From contig JADJNZ010000004.1 of the NCBI GenBank assembly GCA_016714015.1, positions 372,001-436,000 on the forward strand: a stretch of 64,000 nucleotides of DNA, written 5' to 3'. Below are positions 7,350-15,198 of this stretch, piece after piece. The stretch is from Gemmatimonadota bacterium (lineage in GTDB: Bacteria > Gemmatimonadota > Gemmatimonadetes > Gemmatimonadales > Gemmatimonadaceae). The stretch's first letter is position 1. Each line of letters begins with the position of its first letter. The notes beneath the pieces were generated by a model. The model saw only the letters and a list, made by a program, of their open reading frames with translations. It was not told the DNA's origin and did not search any database. A program made the translations under genes and the position numbers.

Positions 7350-8948
7350 ATGATTGCTTGGATTCTCGCCCTCGCTGGCGGCTACGCGCTCGCCGCGCTC
7401 GGATACGGCGCGCGCCCCGCGGACTCCGCGCGACTCGTCTTCGCCCTGCGATTCGTCGCCGGCGCGATCGCCGCCGCGCTCCTGCTCGACGCGCCCCTCG
7501 CCCCCGCGCGCCCGCTCGCGCCGTGGGTCGGCGTCGACGCCAGCGCGAGCTGGAACCTCGGCCAGGGCGGCTGGGATGCCGCGCGACGGAGCGTCGATTC
7601 GCTCCGCTCCGCCGGCGCCGATTCCGTCCTCCTCTTCGGTGACTCCGTCCGCACCGATTCGCTCCCCACCGTCCCCGCCGACCGCGCCTCGCGCGTCGAG
7701 GCGCTCGTCGAGGCCGCCATGGCGACCGGGCGGCCCCTCGTGCTCGTCACCGACGGACGGATCGATGACCCCGAGCGCGTCGCCAAGCTGCCCCGCGGCT
7801 CCGCGGTGATCGTCATCCCCGGCGCCGCCGCCCCTGATGTGGCGATCGCCGTCCTCGATGCCCCGGGCGGCGCCCTCGGCGGCGACACCATCCCCGTCCG
7901 CATCGTCGCCAAGGCCGGCACCGACGGATCGGCGGCGGCGAGCGTCGAGCTCCGCCTCGACGACCGCGTCATCAGCACGTCGCCGCTCCCCGCGCTCGGC
8001 GCCTTCGAGGAGCGCGAGTTCCGCGTCAGCATCCCCGTGCCCGCCGCCGACGCCACCCGGCGCATCGCGGCGCGGATCGTCCAGGCCACGCCCGACGCCG
8101 TCGCGACCAACGACACCGCCAGCGCCCCGCTCGTCGTCTCCGGTGCCGCCGCCGCGACGTTCATCTCCACCAGCCCCGACCAGGACGCGCGCTTCGCCCT
8201 CGCCGTGCTGCGCGGCACGCGGCGCGGTCCGGTGCAGGCCTTCTGGCGCGTCACCCGCGACCAGTGGCGCACTGACGGCGCCATGCGCCCCGTGACCGAG
8301 GCCGCCGTGCGCGCCGCTGCCGCGAGCGCGCCGCTCCTCGTCCTTCACGGCGACACCGCCGTCTTCGGCGCACCGCGCGCCCTCGGCCGCGGCGCGACCG
8401 TGCTCATCGCGCCGCCGGCGGCAGGGGACGACTACTACCCGGCCGGCACCGGTGACTCGCCCCTCGCGGCCGCGCTCGCGGGCGTGCCTTGGGACTCCCT
8501 GCCGCCGCTCGACGTGGCCGCGATGGCCCCGCGCGGCTATCCGGCCGTCATCGCCCGGCGCGCGCGGCGCTTCGAGGAGCGGACGGTCTTCCATCTCGAG
8601 GACGGCGCGCGCCGCACCGTGACGGTGCCGGCGAGCGGCCTCTGGCGGTGGCGACTCCGCGGCGGCCGCACCGCCGACGCCTTCGACGCGGTCTGGGGCA
8701 GCGTCTTCGATTGGGTCGGCGACGACCGCGGCGCGGCCATGCGGGCGGCGGAGGGCATCGCCCCGTCGCGCACCGTGCTCCGCGCCGAGTGGGTCCCGCG
8801 CCGAGCGACCGTCGTCTCCGGCGCCGTCGGGGAGGGCACGCCGATGGATCGCGCCCCGCGCGCGCTGCTGGCTTGGTGGCTCGCGGCGATCGCGATCAGC
8901 GCGCTGTGTGCGGAGTGGCTGCTGCGGCGCAAGATAGGGCTACGCTAG
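7350..8948 (+). CDS. Membrane protein with vWA-like domain
   Basis: The 532-residue product has two N-terminal membrane spans (about 1-20 and 28-48) and one near the C-terminus (WWLAAIAISALCAEWLL) followed by a basic tail. Between them the chain is predicted extracytoplasmic or periplasmic. A MIDAS-like DxSxS motif (D63-A-S-A-S67) followed by LVLVTDGRIDDPE resembles a von Willebrand A fold; the region from about 170 to 260 looks like a CARDB/Ig-like beta domain. The layout is reminiscent of BatA-type or related N-terminal double-transmembrane proteins, but I do not recognise the exact family. It appears monocistronic, bounded by the hairpin region upstream and a convergent terminator downstream. 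Confidence 0.6.
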   Translation: MIAWILALAGGYALAALGYGARPADSARLVFALRFVAGAIAAALLLDAPLAPARPLAPWVGVDASASWNLGQGGWDAARRSVDSLRSAGADSVLLFGDSVRTDSLPTVPADRASRVEALVEAAMATGRPLVLVTDGRIDDPERVAKLPRGSAVIVIPGAAAPDVAIAVLDAPGGALGGDTIPVRIVAKAGTDGSAAASVELRLDDRVISTSPLPALGAFEEREFRVSIPVPAADATRRIAARIVQATPDAVATNDTASAPLVVSGAAAATFISTSPDQDARFALAVLRGTRRGPVQAFWRVTRDQWRTDGAMRPVTEAAVRAAAASAPLLVLHGDTAVFGAPRALGRGATVLIAPPAAGDDYYPAGTGDSPLAAALAGVPWDSLPPLDVAAMAPRGYPAVIARRARRFEERTVFHLEDGARRTVTVPASGLWRWRLRGGRTADAFDAVWGSVFDWVGDDRGAAMRAAEGIAPSRTVLRAEWVPRRATVVSGAVGEGTPMDRAPRALLAWWLAAIAISALCAEWLLRRKIGLR

Positions 8949-9013
8949 GATGAAGGTGGAAGGTTGAAGGATGAAAGCGCGTACTTTCATCCTTCATCCT
9001 TGAGCCTTCATCC
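8949..9013. terminator. Bidirectional hairpin of GAAGG/GATGAA repeats
   Basis: Arms of about 28 bases flank a six-base CGCGTA loop between two convergent genes. Each arm contains the TGAAGG-GATGAAAG motif also used in the hairpin at 3245-3360, so these look like members of a dispersed terminator-type repeat family. Confidence 0.6.
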
Positions 9014-9014
9014 C

Positions 9015-9929
9015 CTAAGGTATCCTCTTCCCCTGCGCCGCGGTCCAGAGCGCATACCAATCTTCCCGTGTGAGCTGGATCGCCGTCGAGCGCGCCGCTC
9101 GCTCGATCCGGTCCACCTGGTTCGAGCCGATGATCGGCATCGGCCGTGACGGATGCGCCATGATCCACGCGTACGCCACCTGATCCACCGTCGCGCCGCC
9201 GTGCCGCTCGGCGATCTCCGCGACCGCCTGCTGCACCCGCGCGCCCGCCTCGTCGTCCGTGCGCACGAGGCGCCCGCCGCCGAGCGGTGACCAGGCCATC
9301 GGCGACACACCGAGCCGCATGCACTGGTCGAGGACCCCGTCGAAGATCGGGTCCATGCGCAGCAGCGAGAACTCCACCTGATTGGTCACCAACGGCTGGT
9401 CCATCCGCGCGTTGAGCGCGTCGAACTGGTGGACGTTGTAGTTGGAGACCCCGGCGCTGCGGATCTTCCCGTCCTTGAGCAGGCGATTGAGCCCCTCGGC
9501 CGTCTCGTCCGGGTGCGTGAGCCAGTCGGGCCGATGGACGAGGAGGAGCTCCACATGGTCCACGCCGAGGAAGCGGAGCGACTTCTCGAGGCTCTTGATG
9601 AGTCGCGCGCCGGTGGCGTCGTAGTACGAGACCTTCCGCGCGGGGTGGAAGGCGTTGGGGACGTAGATGCCGGCCTTGGTGACGATCTCGAGGCGCTGGC
9701 GCAGCCCCTTGTCGAGGGCGAGGGCGGCGCCGAGCGCCTCCTCCACCTGGTACTTCCCGTAGATCTCGGCGGTGTCGAGGGTGGTGATGCCGAGGTCGGC
9801 GCAGCGCTGGAGGCGCGCGAGGACCGACTGCGGGGTGGGGGGAGTGGCGTCGTTGAGGAGGCGCCAGGTGCCGTAGGCGAGGCGCGAGAATTCGGGACCG
9901 TGTGCGGCGAGACGATGACGGGGGACCAT
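9015..9929 (-). CDS. Aldo/keto reductase, YdhF-like
   Basis: This 304-residue TIM-barrel oxidoreductase is predicted to use NADPH to reduce aldehydes or ketones. The catalytic tetrad is visible as D52 and Y57 (LDTAEIYG), K85 (VTKAG) and H132 (LLLVHRPDW). The C-terminal GSNQVDRIERA segment is the cofactor-binding loop found in the YdhF branch. The ATG at 9929 is chosen because upstream codons run into the divergent antitoxin promoter and do not resemble the family. The physiological substrate is unknown. The gene is convergent with the vWA-like gene. Confidence 0.88.
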   Translation of the reverse strand: MVPRHRLAAHGPEFSRLAYGTWRLLNDATPPTPQSVLARLQRCADLGITTLDTAEIYGKYQVEEALGAALALDKGLRQRLEIVTKAGIYVPNAFHPARKVSYYDATGARLIKSLEKSLRFLGVDHVELLLVHRPDWLTHPDETAEGLNRLLKDGKIRSAGVSNYNVHQFDALNARMDQPLVTNQVEFSLLRMDPIFDGVLDQCMRLGVSPMAWSPLGGGRLVRTDDEAGARVQQAVAEIAERHGGATVDQVAYAWIMAHPSRPMPIIGSNQVDRIERAARSTAIQLTREDWYALWTAAQGKRIP

Positions 9930-9976
9930 GGGCGGGAAGATACGCTTGGGTCGCAGCTTCCTCAGGTCCAGGTCTC

Positions 9977-10017
9977 TTGCGGAGGAGTACGTGATTTTGT
10001 ACAATAGATCGTACAAT
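9977..10017 (+). promoter_or_regulatory. Promoter and YefM-type operator of the toxin-antitoxin pair
   Basis: A -35 box TTGCGG (9977-9982), a 17-base spacer and a -10 box TACAAT (10000-10005) form a good sigma-70-type promoter. A TGTACA hexamer (9998-10003) and CGTACA (10010-10015) are exactly 12 bases apart. This matches the spacing and core described for the YefM-YoeB operator, so autorepression by the downstream antitoxin is likely. Confidence 0.7.
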
Positions 10018-10035
10018 ACCGCCAGTGAGACAGCC

Positions 10036-10317
10036 GTGCAGCGACTGAAGCCGACCCGAGCCATCCAGCCGGTGAGCGAGTTCCGCGCGAACGCCGCGAA
10101 GTTCATCGAGCAGGTCCGCGAGACGAAGGAGCCGATCGTCCTGACGCAGCACGGCCGTGGTGCGGCGGTGCTGGTGGACATCGATTCGTGGCATGACCTC
10201 GTGGAACGGGTGCACGTCCTCGATGCCGCCGTGAGCGGACTCGAGGCGGAGCGGAACGGTGGTCTCGTCGCGCACGACGACCTGAAGCAGGAGTTGCGAG
10301 CGCTGCGTTCGCGCTAG
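10036..10317 (+). CDS. Phd/YefM-family antitoxin
   Basis: This 93-residue protein has the Phd/YefM DNA-binding N-terminus: RAIQPVSEFRANAAKFIEQV, then EPIVLTQHGRGAAVLVDIDSW. The acidic and charged C-terminus (HDDLKQELRALRSR) should bind the toxin. The GTG at 10036 is chosen because it starts the recognisable domain and lies about 24 bases after the predicted transcription start; earlier in-frame codons overlap the promoter. It is followed directly by a RelE/ParE-type toxin. The pair lies between the aldo/keto reductase and ftsY and probably acts as a growth-control or stabilisation module. Confidence 0.85.
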   Translation: MQRLKPTRAIQPVSEFRANAAKFIEQVRETKEPIVLTQHGRGAAVLVDIDSWHDLVERVHVLDAAVSGLEAERNGGLVAHDDLKQELRALRSR

Positions 10318-10352
10318 CGGTTCGCTGGGCGCCCCGCGCGGCGCAACGAGTA

Positions 10353-10613
10353 TTGGAGATCGAACGCTGGATGCAGGCGAACGGGAGGGCCGTGGACGAC
10401 TGGTTCGCGCCGGTCGATCACGCGATCGAGCGATTGCGCTCCTTTCCTCGACTCGGACGTCTGGCCGGAGGATCGACCCTGCCGGATCTCCGCGAGATCG
10501 TCGCGGGCGCCTACCGCGTCACCTATCTCGCGAGAACGAACTACCTGCTGGTCGTTTCGTTGCGGCATGGACGACAGCGACCGGCCCGCCGCAGCCCGCT
10601 TCGCCCGCTCTGA
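10353..10613 (+). CDS. RelE/ParE-superfamily toxin
   Basis: The frame encodes a small RelE/ParE-fold protein. After an alpha-helical hairpin (RAVDDWFAPVDHAIERLRSFP) comes the conserved core LREIVAGAYRVTYLA, then VVSLRHGRQ. The first in-frame ATG/GTG/TTG codon is the TTG at 10353, but family-like sequence (VRWAPRAAQRV) is already encoded from 10320, just after the antitoxin stop at 10317, and no standard start precedes it. The true N-terminus is therefore uncertain: it may use a non-standard start codon, or the first strand may be lost. Whether it inhibits translation or gyrase cannot be told from the sequence. Confidence 0.72.
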   Translation: MEIERWMQANGRAVDDWFAPVDHAIERLRSFPRLGRLAGGSTLPDLREIVAGAYRVTYLARTNYLLVVSLRHGRQRPARRSPLRPL

Positions 10614-10644
10614 CCGAACGCGCGCTCGCGCTAGATTCCTGACC

Positions 10645-11577
10645 ATGTCCCTCCTCTTCCGCCGCAAGGACGAAGCCCCCCGCAAGTCGCTCTGGCAGCG
10701 GATCAAGGACGTCGCCCTCACCGACGTCGCCGTCCTCGCCAAGGGGGGCGTCGATACCGGATCGCTCGAGCAGCTCGAGCAGACCCTCCTCGAGGCGGAC
10801 TTCGGCGTGCCGGTCACCATGCGCCTCGTCGACGCGGTGAAGCACCAGGCGACGCGCGGCACGGTGAAGACGCAGGAGCAGTTCCTCGGCGCGTTGCAGG
10901 TCGCCGTCGAAGGGGCGCTGCGCGCGGGGAAGAGCGATCCGGCGCTCCATCTGCCATCCGAGAAGCCGGCGGTCGTGCTCGTCCTCGGCGTGAACGGTGC
11001 GGGGAAGACGACCTTCATCGGCAAGCTCGCGTCGAAGCTGCGCGCCGAGGGGAAGTCGGTGCTGCTCGGCGCCGGCGACACCTTCCGCGCCGGCGCGATC
11101 GACCAGCTGCGCGTCTGGGCCGAGCGCACCAAGAGCGAGTTCGTCGGTGGGGCGCCGGGGGGTGATCCCGGGGCGCTCGCCTGGCAGGCGATCGACGCCG
11201 GCGTCGCGCGGGGCGTGGACGTGATCATCATCGACACCGCCGGCCGCCTGCACACGAGCGGCGCGCTCATGGACGAGCTCAAGAAGGTGCAGCGCGTGGT
11301 GGAGAAGCGGCTCCCCGGCGCGCCGCACGAGGCGCTGCTCGTGCTCGACGGCACCGTCGGGCAGAACGCGGTGCAGCAGGCGAGGACCTTCGCCGACGCC
11401 GTGCCGGTGACGGGACTCGTCGTGACCAAGCTCGACGGCACGGCGCGCGGCGGCGTCGTGCTCGCCGTGCACGAGGCGATCGACGTGCCGGTGAAGTTCA
11501 TCGGGACGGGGGAGCAGGCGAAGGACCTCGTGGCGTTCGACGCCGGCGCCTTCGCGCGCGAGTTGCTCGAGGGATGA
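10645..11577 (+). CDS. ftsY: Signal recognition particle receptor FtsY
   Basis: FtsY is the SRP receptor GTPase that docks ribosome-SRP complexes at the membrane for co-translational insertion. The 310-residue product has a short N-terminus without the long acidic A domain of E. coli, then an NG domain. G-motifs are GVNGAGKTTFIGKLA (about 115), DTFRAGAIDQL, DTAGRLHT and TKLDGTARGG, with the closing GTGEQAKDL motif. The ATG at 10645 starts MSLLFRRKDE, a typical basic FtsY N-terminus; upstream codons overlap the toxin gene. Its stop overlaps the recG start by four bases. Confidence 0.97.
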   Translation: MSLLFRRKDEAPRKSLWQRIKDVALTDVAVLAKGGVDTGSLEQLEQTLLEADFGVPVTMRLVDAVKHQATRGTVKTQEQFLGALQVAVEGALRAGKSDPALHLPSEKPAVVLVLGVNGAGKTTFIGKLASKLRAEGKSVLLGAGDTFRAGAIDQLRVWAERTKSEFVGGAPGGDPGALAWQAIDAGVARGVDVIIIDTAGRLHTSGALMDELKKVQRVVEKRLPGAPHEALLVLDGTVGQNAVQQARTFADAVPVTGLVVTKLDGTARGGVVLAVHEAIDVPVKFIGTGEQAKDLVAFDAGAFARELLEG

Positions 11578-13655
11578 TCGGGCTCACGCTCGAGACCGCC
11601 GTCACGTACCTGAAAGGGGTGGGGCCGCGGCGCGCCGAGCTGCTCAAGCGGCTGAACATCTTCACCGCGCGCGACCTCCTCTTCCACATCCCGCACCGGT
11701 ACGAGGACGCGAGCACCGTTACCCCCATCGCGAAGCTCCGCGTGGGCGACGACGCGACCGTCATCGCGAAGGTCATCTCCAAGGGGATCCTTCCCACGCG
11801 GAAGGGACTGCGGGTCTTCCAGGCCGTCGTGCAGGACGCGAGCGGCCTGATCGAATGCGGATGGCCCGGCCAGCCCTGGCTCGACCGGCAGATCAACCCC
11901 GACGACGTGCTGCTGCTGAGCGGCCCCGTCCGCTTCTTCCATGGCCGTCAGCTCGCCCCGCGCGAGTGGGTGAACCTCGGCAAGGATGCCGACGGGACGA
12001 ACGGCGGGCGCGTGCTCTCCGTGTATCCCGCCACCGAGGGGCTCTCGGTGAAGGTGATCCGCGGGCTCATCGAGGCGCACCTCGACGTGCTCCTGCCGCA
12101 GGTGGAGGAGTACCTCCCCGCGTGGATGCTCCAGGAGGCGGGGATCCCGTCGCTGCGCGACGCGCTCGAGGCCGTGCATCGCCCCGTCTCGCTCGCGTCG
12201 GCGCTGGCGGGCCGCGCGCGGCTCGCGTACGAGGAGCTCCTCTTCGTCCACATCCTCCACCGCCGCGCGCGCCAGCTCGCCGCGCAGAAGCGTGACGGGA
12301 TCCAGTTCGTGAACAAGCGCGAGCTGACGACGAGGTTCCGCGAGGCGCTGCCGTTCGAGCTCACCAAGGCGCAGGTGCGCTGCGTGCGCGAGATCGTCGC
12401 CGACATGTGCAGCGACAGCCGGATGCACCGCCTGCTGCAGGGCGACGTGGGGGCGGGGAAGACCGTCGTCGCCGTCTTCGCCGCGCTCCTCGCGATGGAG
12501 AACGGCTACCAGGTGGCGCTGATGGCGCCGACCGAGCTGCTCGCCGAGCAGCACGCGCGGACGCTCGACAAGCTGCTGGCCCCGCTCGGCATCGTGCCGG
12601 TGCTCGTCACCGGCTCGCGCAGCGCGAAGGAGCGCAAGCTCGCCGCGACGCGGCTCGAGTCCGGGGAGCCGCTGATCGCCGTGGGCACGCACGCGCTCGT
12701 CGCCGACGGGACGAAGTTCGCGAAGCTCGGGCTCGCGATCATCGACGAGCAGCACCGCTTCGGCGTGGACCAGCGGCGCGTGCTCTCGGAGGCGCGCGGG
12801 GCGAAGGAGAAGCCGGATGTGCTCCTCATGTCCGCGACCCCCATCCCGCGTTCGCTCGCGCTCACGATGTACGGCGACCTCGGCGTGTCGGTGCTCGACG
12901 AGCGCCCCCCGGGTCGCGAGCCGGTGACGACGGCCCTGCGGCCGGACACGGCGCGCGAGAAGGTGTTCGCGTTCGTGAACCGGCAGATCGACGCCGGGCG
13001 CCAAGCGTACGTGGTCTATCCGCTCGTCGAGGAGTCGGAGAAGGTCGCGCTCAAGGCGGCGACGTCAGCCTTCGAGGAGCTCACCGCCGGGGCGCTGCAC
13101 GGGCGCCGGGTGGCGCTGCTGCACGGCAAGATGCCGGCGGACGAGAAGGACGCGGTGATGCGGGCGTTCCGCGATGGCAACCTCGACGTGCTCGTCGCGA
13201 CGACGGTGATCGAGGTCGGGATCGACGTGCCGAATGCGACGGTGATGCTGATCGAGCATCCCGAGCGGTTCGGGCTGTCGCAGCTGCATCAGATGCGCGG
13301 GCGGGTCGGGCGCGGGGCGGGGTTGGAGTCTTACTGCATCCTGCTCGGGGATGTGGGGGAGGAGGCGATGCTGCGGTTGCAGGTGTTCCTGGATACGGAG
13401 GATGGGTTCGAGGTCGCGCGGGAGGATCTGCGGCTCAGGGGGATGGGGGACCTGTTCGGGGAGCGGCAGTCGGGGGTGCCCACGTTCCGCGTCGCCGATC
13501 CGTTGCGCGACGAAGAGCTCTCGGAGGTCGCTCGTGCAGGAGCCGAGCGGCTCCTCGATGAAGATCCGCTGCTGGCGAAGCCGGCGAACAAGCAGATGCG
13601 GACGACGCTGAACCGGAACTACGGGCGAGCGCTCGAGCTCTTCCGCGTCGGTTAG
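11574..13655 (+). CDS. recG: ATP-dependent DNA helicase RecG
   Basis: RecG remodels stalled replication forks and Holliday junctions. The 693-residue protein shows an N-terminal wedge/OB domain (VTYLKGVGPRRAELLKRLNI; TVIAKVISKG), then a superfamily-2 helicase core: Walker A GDVGAGKTVVA near residue 290, the DEQH box IIDEQHRFGVDQR near 389, motif III MSATPIPRSLA and motif VI HQMRGRVGRG, followed by the C-terminal TRG-like region. Length is normal. It is translationally coupled to ftsY through an ATGA overlap. The stop is followed almost directly by the broken iorB copy. Confidence 0.97.
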   Translation: MIGLTLETAVTYLKGVGPRRAELLKRLNIFTARDLLFHIPHRYEDASTVTPIAKLRVGDDATVIAKVISKGILPTRKGLRVFQAVVQDASGLIECGWPGQPWLDRQINPDDVLLLSGPVRFFHGRQLAPREWVNLGKDADGTNGGRVLSVYPATEGLSVKVIRGLIEAHLDVLLPQVEEYLPAWMLQEAGIPSLRDALEAVHRPVSLASALAGRARLAYEELLFVHILHRRARQLAAQKRDGIQFVNKRELTTRFREALPFELTKAQVRCVREIVADMCSDSRMHRLLQGDVGAGKTVVAVFAALLAMENGYQVALMAPTELLAEQHARTLDKLLAPLGIVPVLVTGSRSAKERKLAATRLESGEPLIAVGTHALVADGTKFAKLGLAIIDEQHRFGVDQRRVLSEARGAKEKPDVLLMSATPIPRSLALTMYGDLGVSVLDERPPGREPVTTALRPDTAREKVFAFVNRQIDAGRQAYVVYPLVEESEKVALKAATSAFEELTAGALHGRRVALLHGKMPADEKDAVMRAFRDGNLDVLVATTVIEVGIDVPNATVMLIEHPERFGLSQLHQMRGRVGRGAGLESYCILLGDVGEEAMLRLQVFLDTEDGFEVAREDLRLRGMGDLFGERQSGVPTFRVADPLRDEELSEVARAGAERLLDEDPLLAKPANKQMRTTLNRNYGRALELFRVG

Positions 13656-13662
13656 CCTCTGG

Positions 13663-13940
13663 AGCGGCGCCCGCCCGCCGCCGCCACCGCATTCGCGAAC
13701 GCCGGCCCGACCGGCGGCACCCCCGGCTCCCCCACACCTCCGATCGGCCCACCGCTCTCGACGAGATGCACCCGGATCTCCCGCGGCGCCCCCGACATCC
13801 GCAACACCCGATAGTCATTGAAGTTCGCCTGCACCGCGCGCGCCCTCGTATACGTCAGCGCTGACGTCATCGTGTTCGACAACGCCATGATCACCGCACC
13901 TTCGCACTGACTCCGCATCCGCTCCGGGTGCGCCGCGAGT
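13663..13940 (-). pseudogene. Truncated copy of the iorB 3' end
   Basis: About 90 codons on the minus strand match the C-terminal end of the intact molybdenum hydroxylase gene at 16423-18756. Shared strings include RSQCEGAVIMALSNTMTS, VQANFNDYRV and GVGEPGVPPVGPAFANAV. By eye roughly nine bases in ten agree. The match starts abruptly near 13940 (AAHPER) and the last residues differ, so only a fragment is present, with no catalytic core. It lies in the same orientation as the intact gene, on the other side of the 14237-16409 cassette. From 13941 to 14236 I see no gene and no strong promoter. Confidence 0.85.
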
Positions 13941-14236
13941 GCGGAAGCGAATGGGCGCCGGCCGCACGTTCGACCCTCTGCTTCCGACGACTCATTCTTC
14001 GCGGCAGGACGTGTTGGATCGCGGCTGGGGTCGCGAAGGTACCCGATAAGCTTGTGCACGGCTGAACGCCAGTGTGGCAGGGGCGCAACGGCGAGACGCT
14101 GCTGTGGGGTCTCGAATCAGCTATTGCGTTCGCCGGTACACGCTCCAATCCTGTGGCGCCGCCAATACCGGTGGCCGCACGCGTCCGGTCGACCGCGGCC
14201 GGTCCACGGTGCGTCACTCGAACGAAGGAGAATCGA

Positions 14237-14446
14237 ATGCGCAAGAAGCTCTGGACGTGTGCGATGTCGTTCCTGACCGTGGGCATGCTGTTGATGCCCT
14301 CGACGGCGCGAGCAGAAGGGGGGGCGTGCTTCTCGAATGGAGAGCACGTCGAACCGGCGGATTGCGAGACGAAGTGCTGCGCGAAGTCGTGCAATGCGTG
14401 CGCGACGGATGGCCACTACGTCTGCGGTCCGCTCGGTGAGACCTGA
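14237..14446 (+). CDS. Small secreted cysteine-rich peptide
   Basis: The 69-residue precursor has a clear Sec signal (MRKKLWTCAMSFLTVGMLL, cleavage predicted after STARA). About 43 mature residues follow, with seven cysteines including an adjacent pair (CETKCCAKSCNAC). A GAAGGAG ribosome site precedes the ATG by seven bases. I do not recognise the family. The next gene encodes a DsbA-like thiol oxidoreductase and the one after a beta-propeller lipoprotein, so disulphide formation in the exported peptide is a reasonable inference. The layout recalls the small Cys-rich NVEALA peptides beside beta-propeller proteins in Bacteroidota, although no NVEALA motif is visible. Confidence 0.7.
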   Translation: MRKKLWTCAMSFLTVGMLLMPSTARAEGGACFSNGEHVEPADCETKCCAKSCNACATDGHYVCGPLGET

Positions 14447-14457
14447 GGACTGACGGC

Positions 14458-14498
14458 TGGCGACCGGAGGCGAGTACGACGCGCGCCTCCGGTCCGCC
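14458..14498 (+). terminator. Strong hairpin after the Cys-rich peptide gene
   Basis: The arms GGCGACCGGAGGCG and CGCCTCCGGTCCGCC pair across a short loop, 12 bases after the peptide stop codon. There is no U-run, so it may act as a partial terminator or RNA stabiliser that sets a higher level of peptide than of the downstream proteins. Confidence 0.5.
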
Positions 14499-14547
14499 AA
14501 CCAGCGCGCGACCCGCGTAGAGTGATCCTCCCAAGCCCCCAATCGCC

Positions 14548-15198
14548 GTGAACATCTCGAATCGCGTAGTGAACGTACTCATGGTCGCGATGACCGTGGT
14601 CGCGCTTGGCGCGGTCGCATTCCGTGTGATCGAAGCGCGACGGAACGCGCCGGTGCCGCTGGTATCGGAGCTCCGTCAGTGGCGTGAGTACGGCGCTGAA
14701 GGCGCCGTCATCGGCGCGGCCGGTGCGCCCGTTCAGTTGGTCGTCTTCTCAGACTTCCAGTGTCCCTACTGCCGGCAGTTTGCGGAGAGTGCGCGAGCCG
14801 TGCTGGCACGGTACCCGGGACGGGTGCGTCTCGTCTTCAGGCATCGCCCGATCGACGATCTCCATCCTCATGCCACCCGGGCGGCGCAGGCGGCGATCTG
14901 CGCGGATCAAGTAGGGCGGTTCGAGGGCATGCACGATGCTCTGTTCGGTGCTCAGGATTCGATCGGCGCGCTGCCGTGGACGCAGTTCGCATTGCGAGCG
15001 GGGATAGAGGATACAGCCTCCTTCCTTGCCTGTCTGAGCGGTGATGCGGCCACGACGATACTGGCGCGCGATCGAGCCGTCGCTGACGAACTCGGTGTCA
15101 CGGGGACGCCGGTGGTGTTGGTCAACGAGGTCAAGGTTCGTGGTATGCCGCAGCGTAGCGTCCTGGACAGCCTCGTCTCGGCCCGAGTGTCGCCATGA
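14548..15198 (+). CDS. DsbA-family thiol:disulphide oxidoreductase, membrane-anchored
   Basis: The 216-residue protein has an N-terminal hydrophobic anchor (VLMVAMTVVALGAVAF), then a thioredoxin-fold domain with the active site C72-P-Y-C75 (DFQCPYCRQFA). The cis-proline loop is GVTGTPVVLVN. Insert helices contain ARAAICADQVGRF, typical of the DsbA/DSBA-like thioredoxin_4 branch. It is predicted to act outside the cytoplasm on disulphides. The GTG at 14548 gives a complete anchor; an ATG at 14581 is an alternative. It overlaps the next gene by four bases. Base composition here looks less GC-biased than in recG or the iorB gene, a hint of transfer. Confidence 0.85.
   Translation: MNISNRVVNVLMVAMTVVALGAVAFRVIEARRNAPVPLVSELRQWREYGAEGAVIGAAGAPVQLVVFSDFQCPYCRQFAESARAVLARYPGRVRLVFRHRPIDDLHPHATRAAQAAICADQVGRFEGMHDALFGAQDSIGALPWTQFALRAGIEDTASFLACLSGDAATTILARDRAVADELGVTGTPVVLVNEVKVRGMPQRSVLDSLVSARVSP

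Noticed and set aside
13663..13940. A small independent gene encoding about 135 residues downstream of recG
   Set aside because: Its reading frame is the broken C-terminal end of iorB with unrelated residues at both ends and no start signal.
14237..14446. Calling the Cys-rich peptide a lanthipeptide or lasso precursor
   Set aside because: It has a Sec signal peptide, not a RiPP leader, and no LanM, LanB or lasso maturation gene is nearby.
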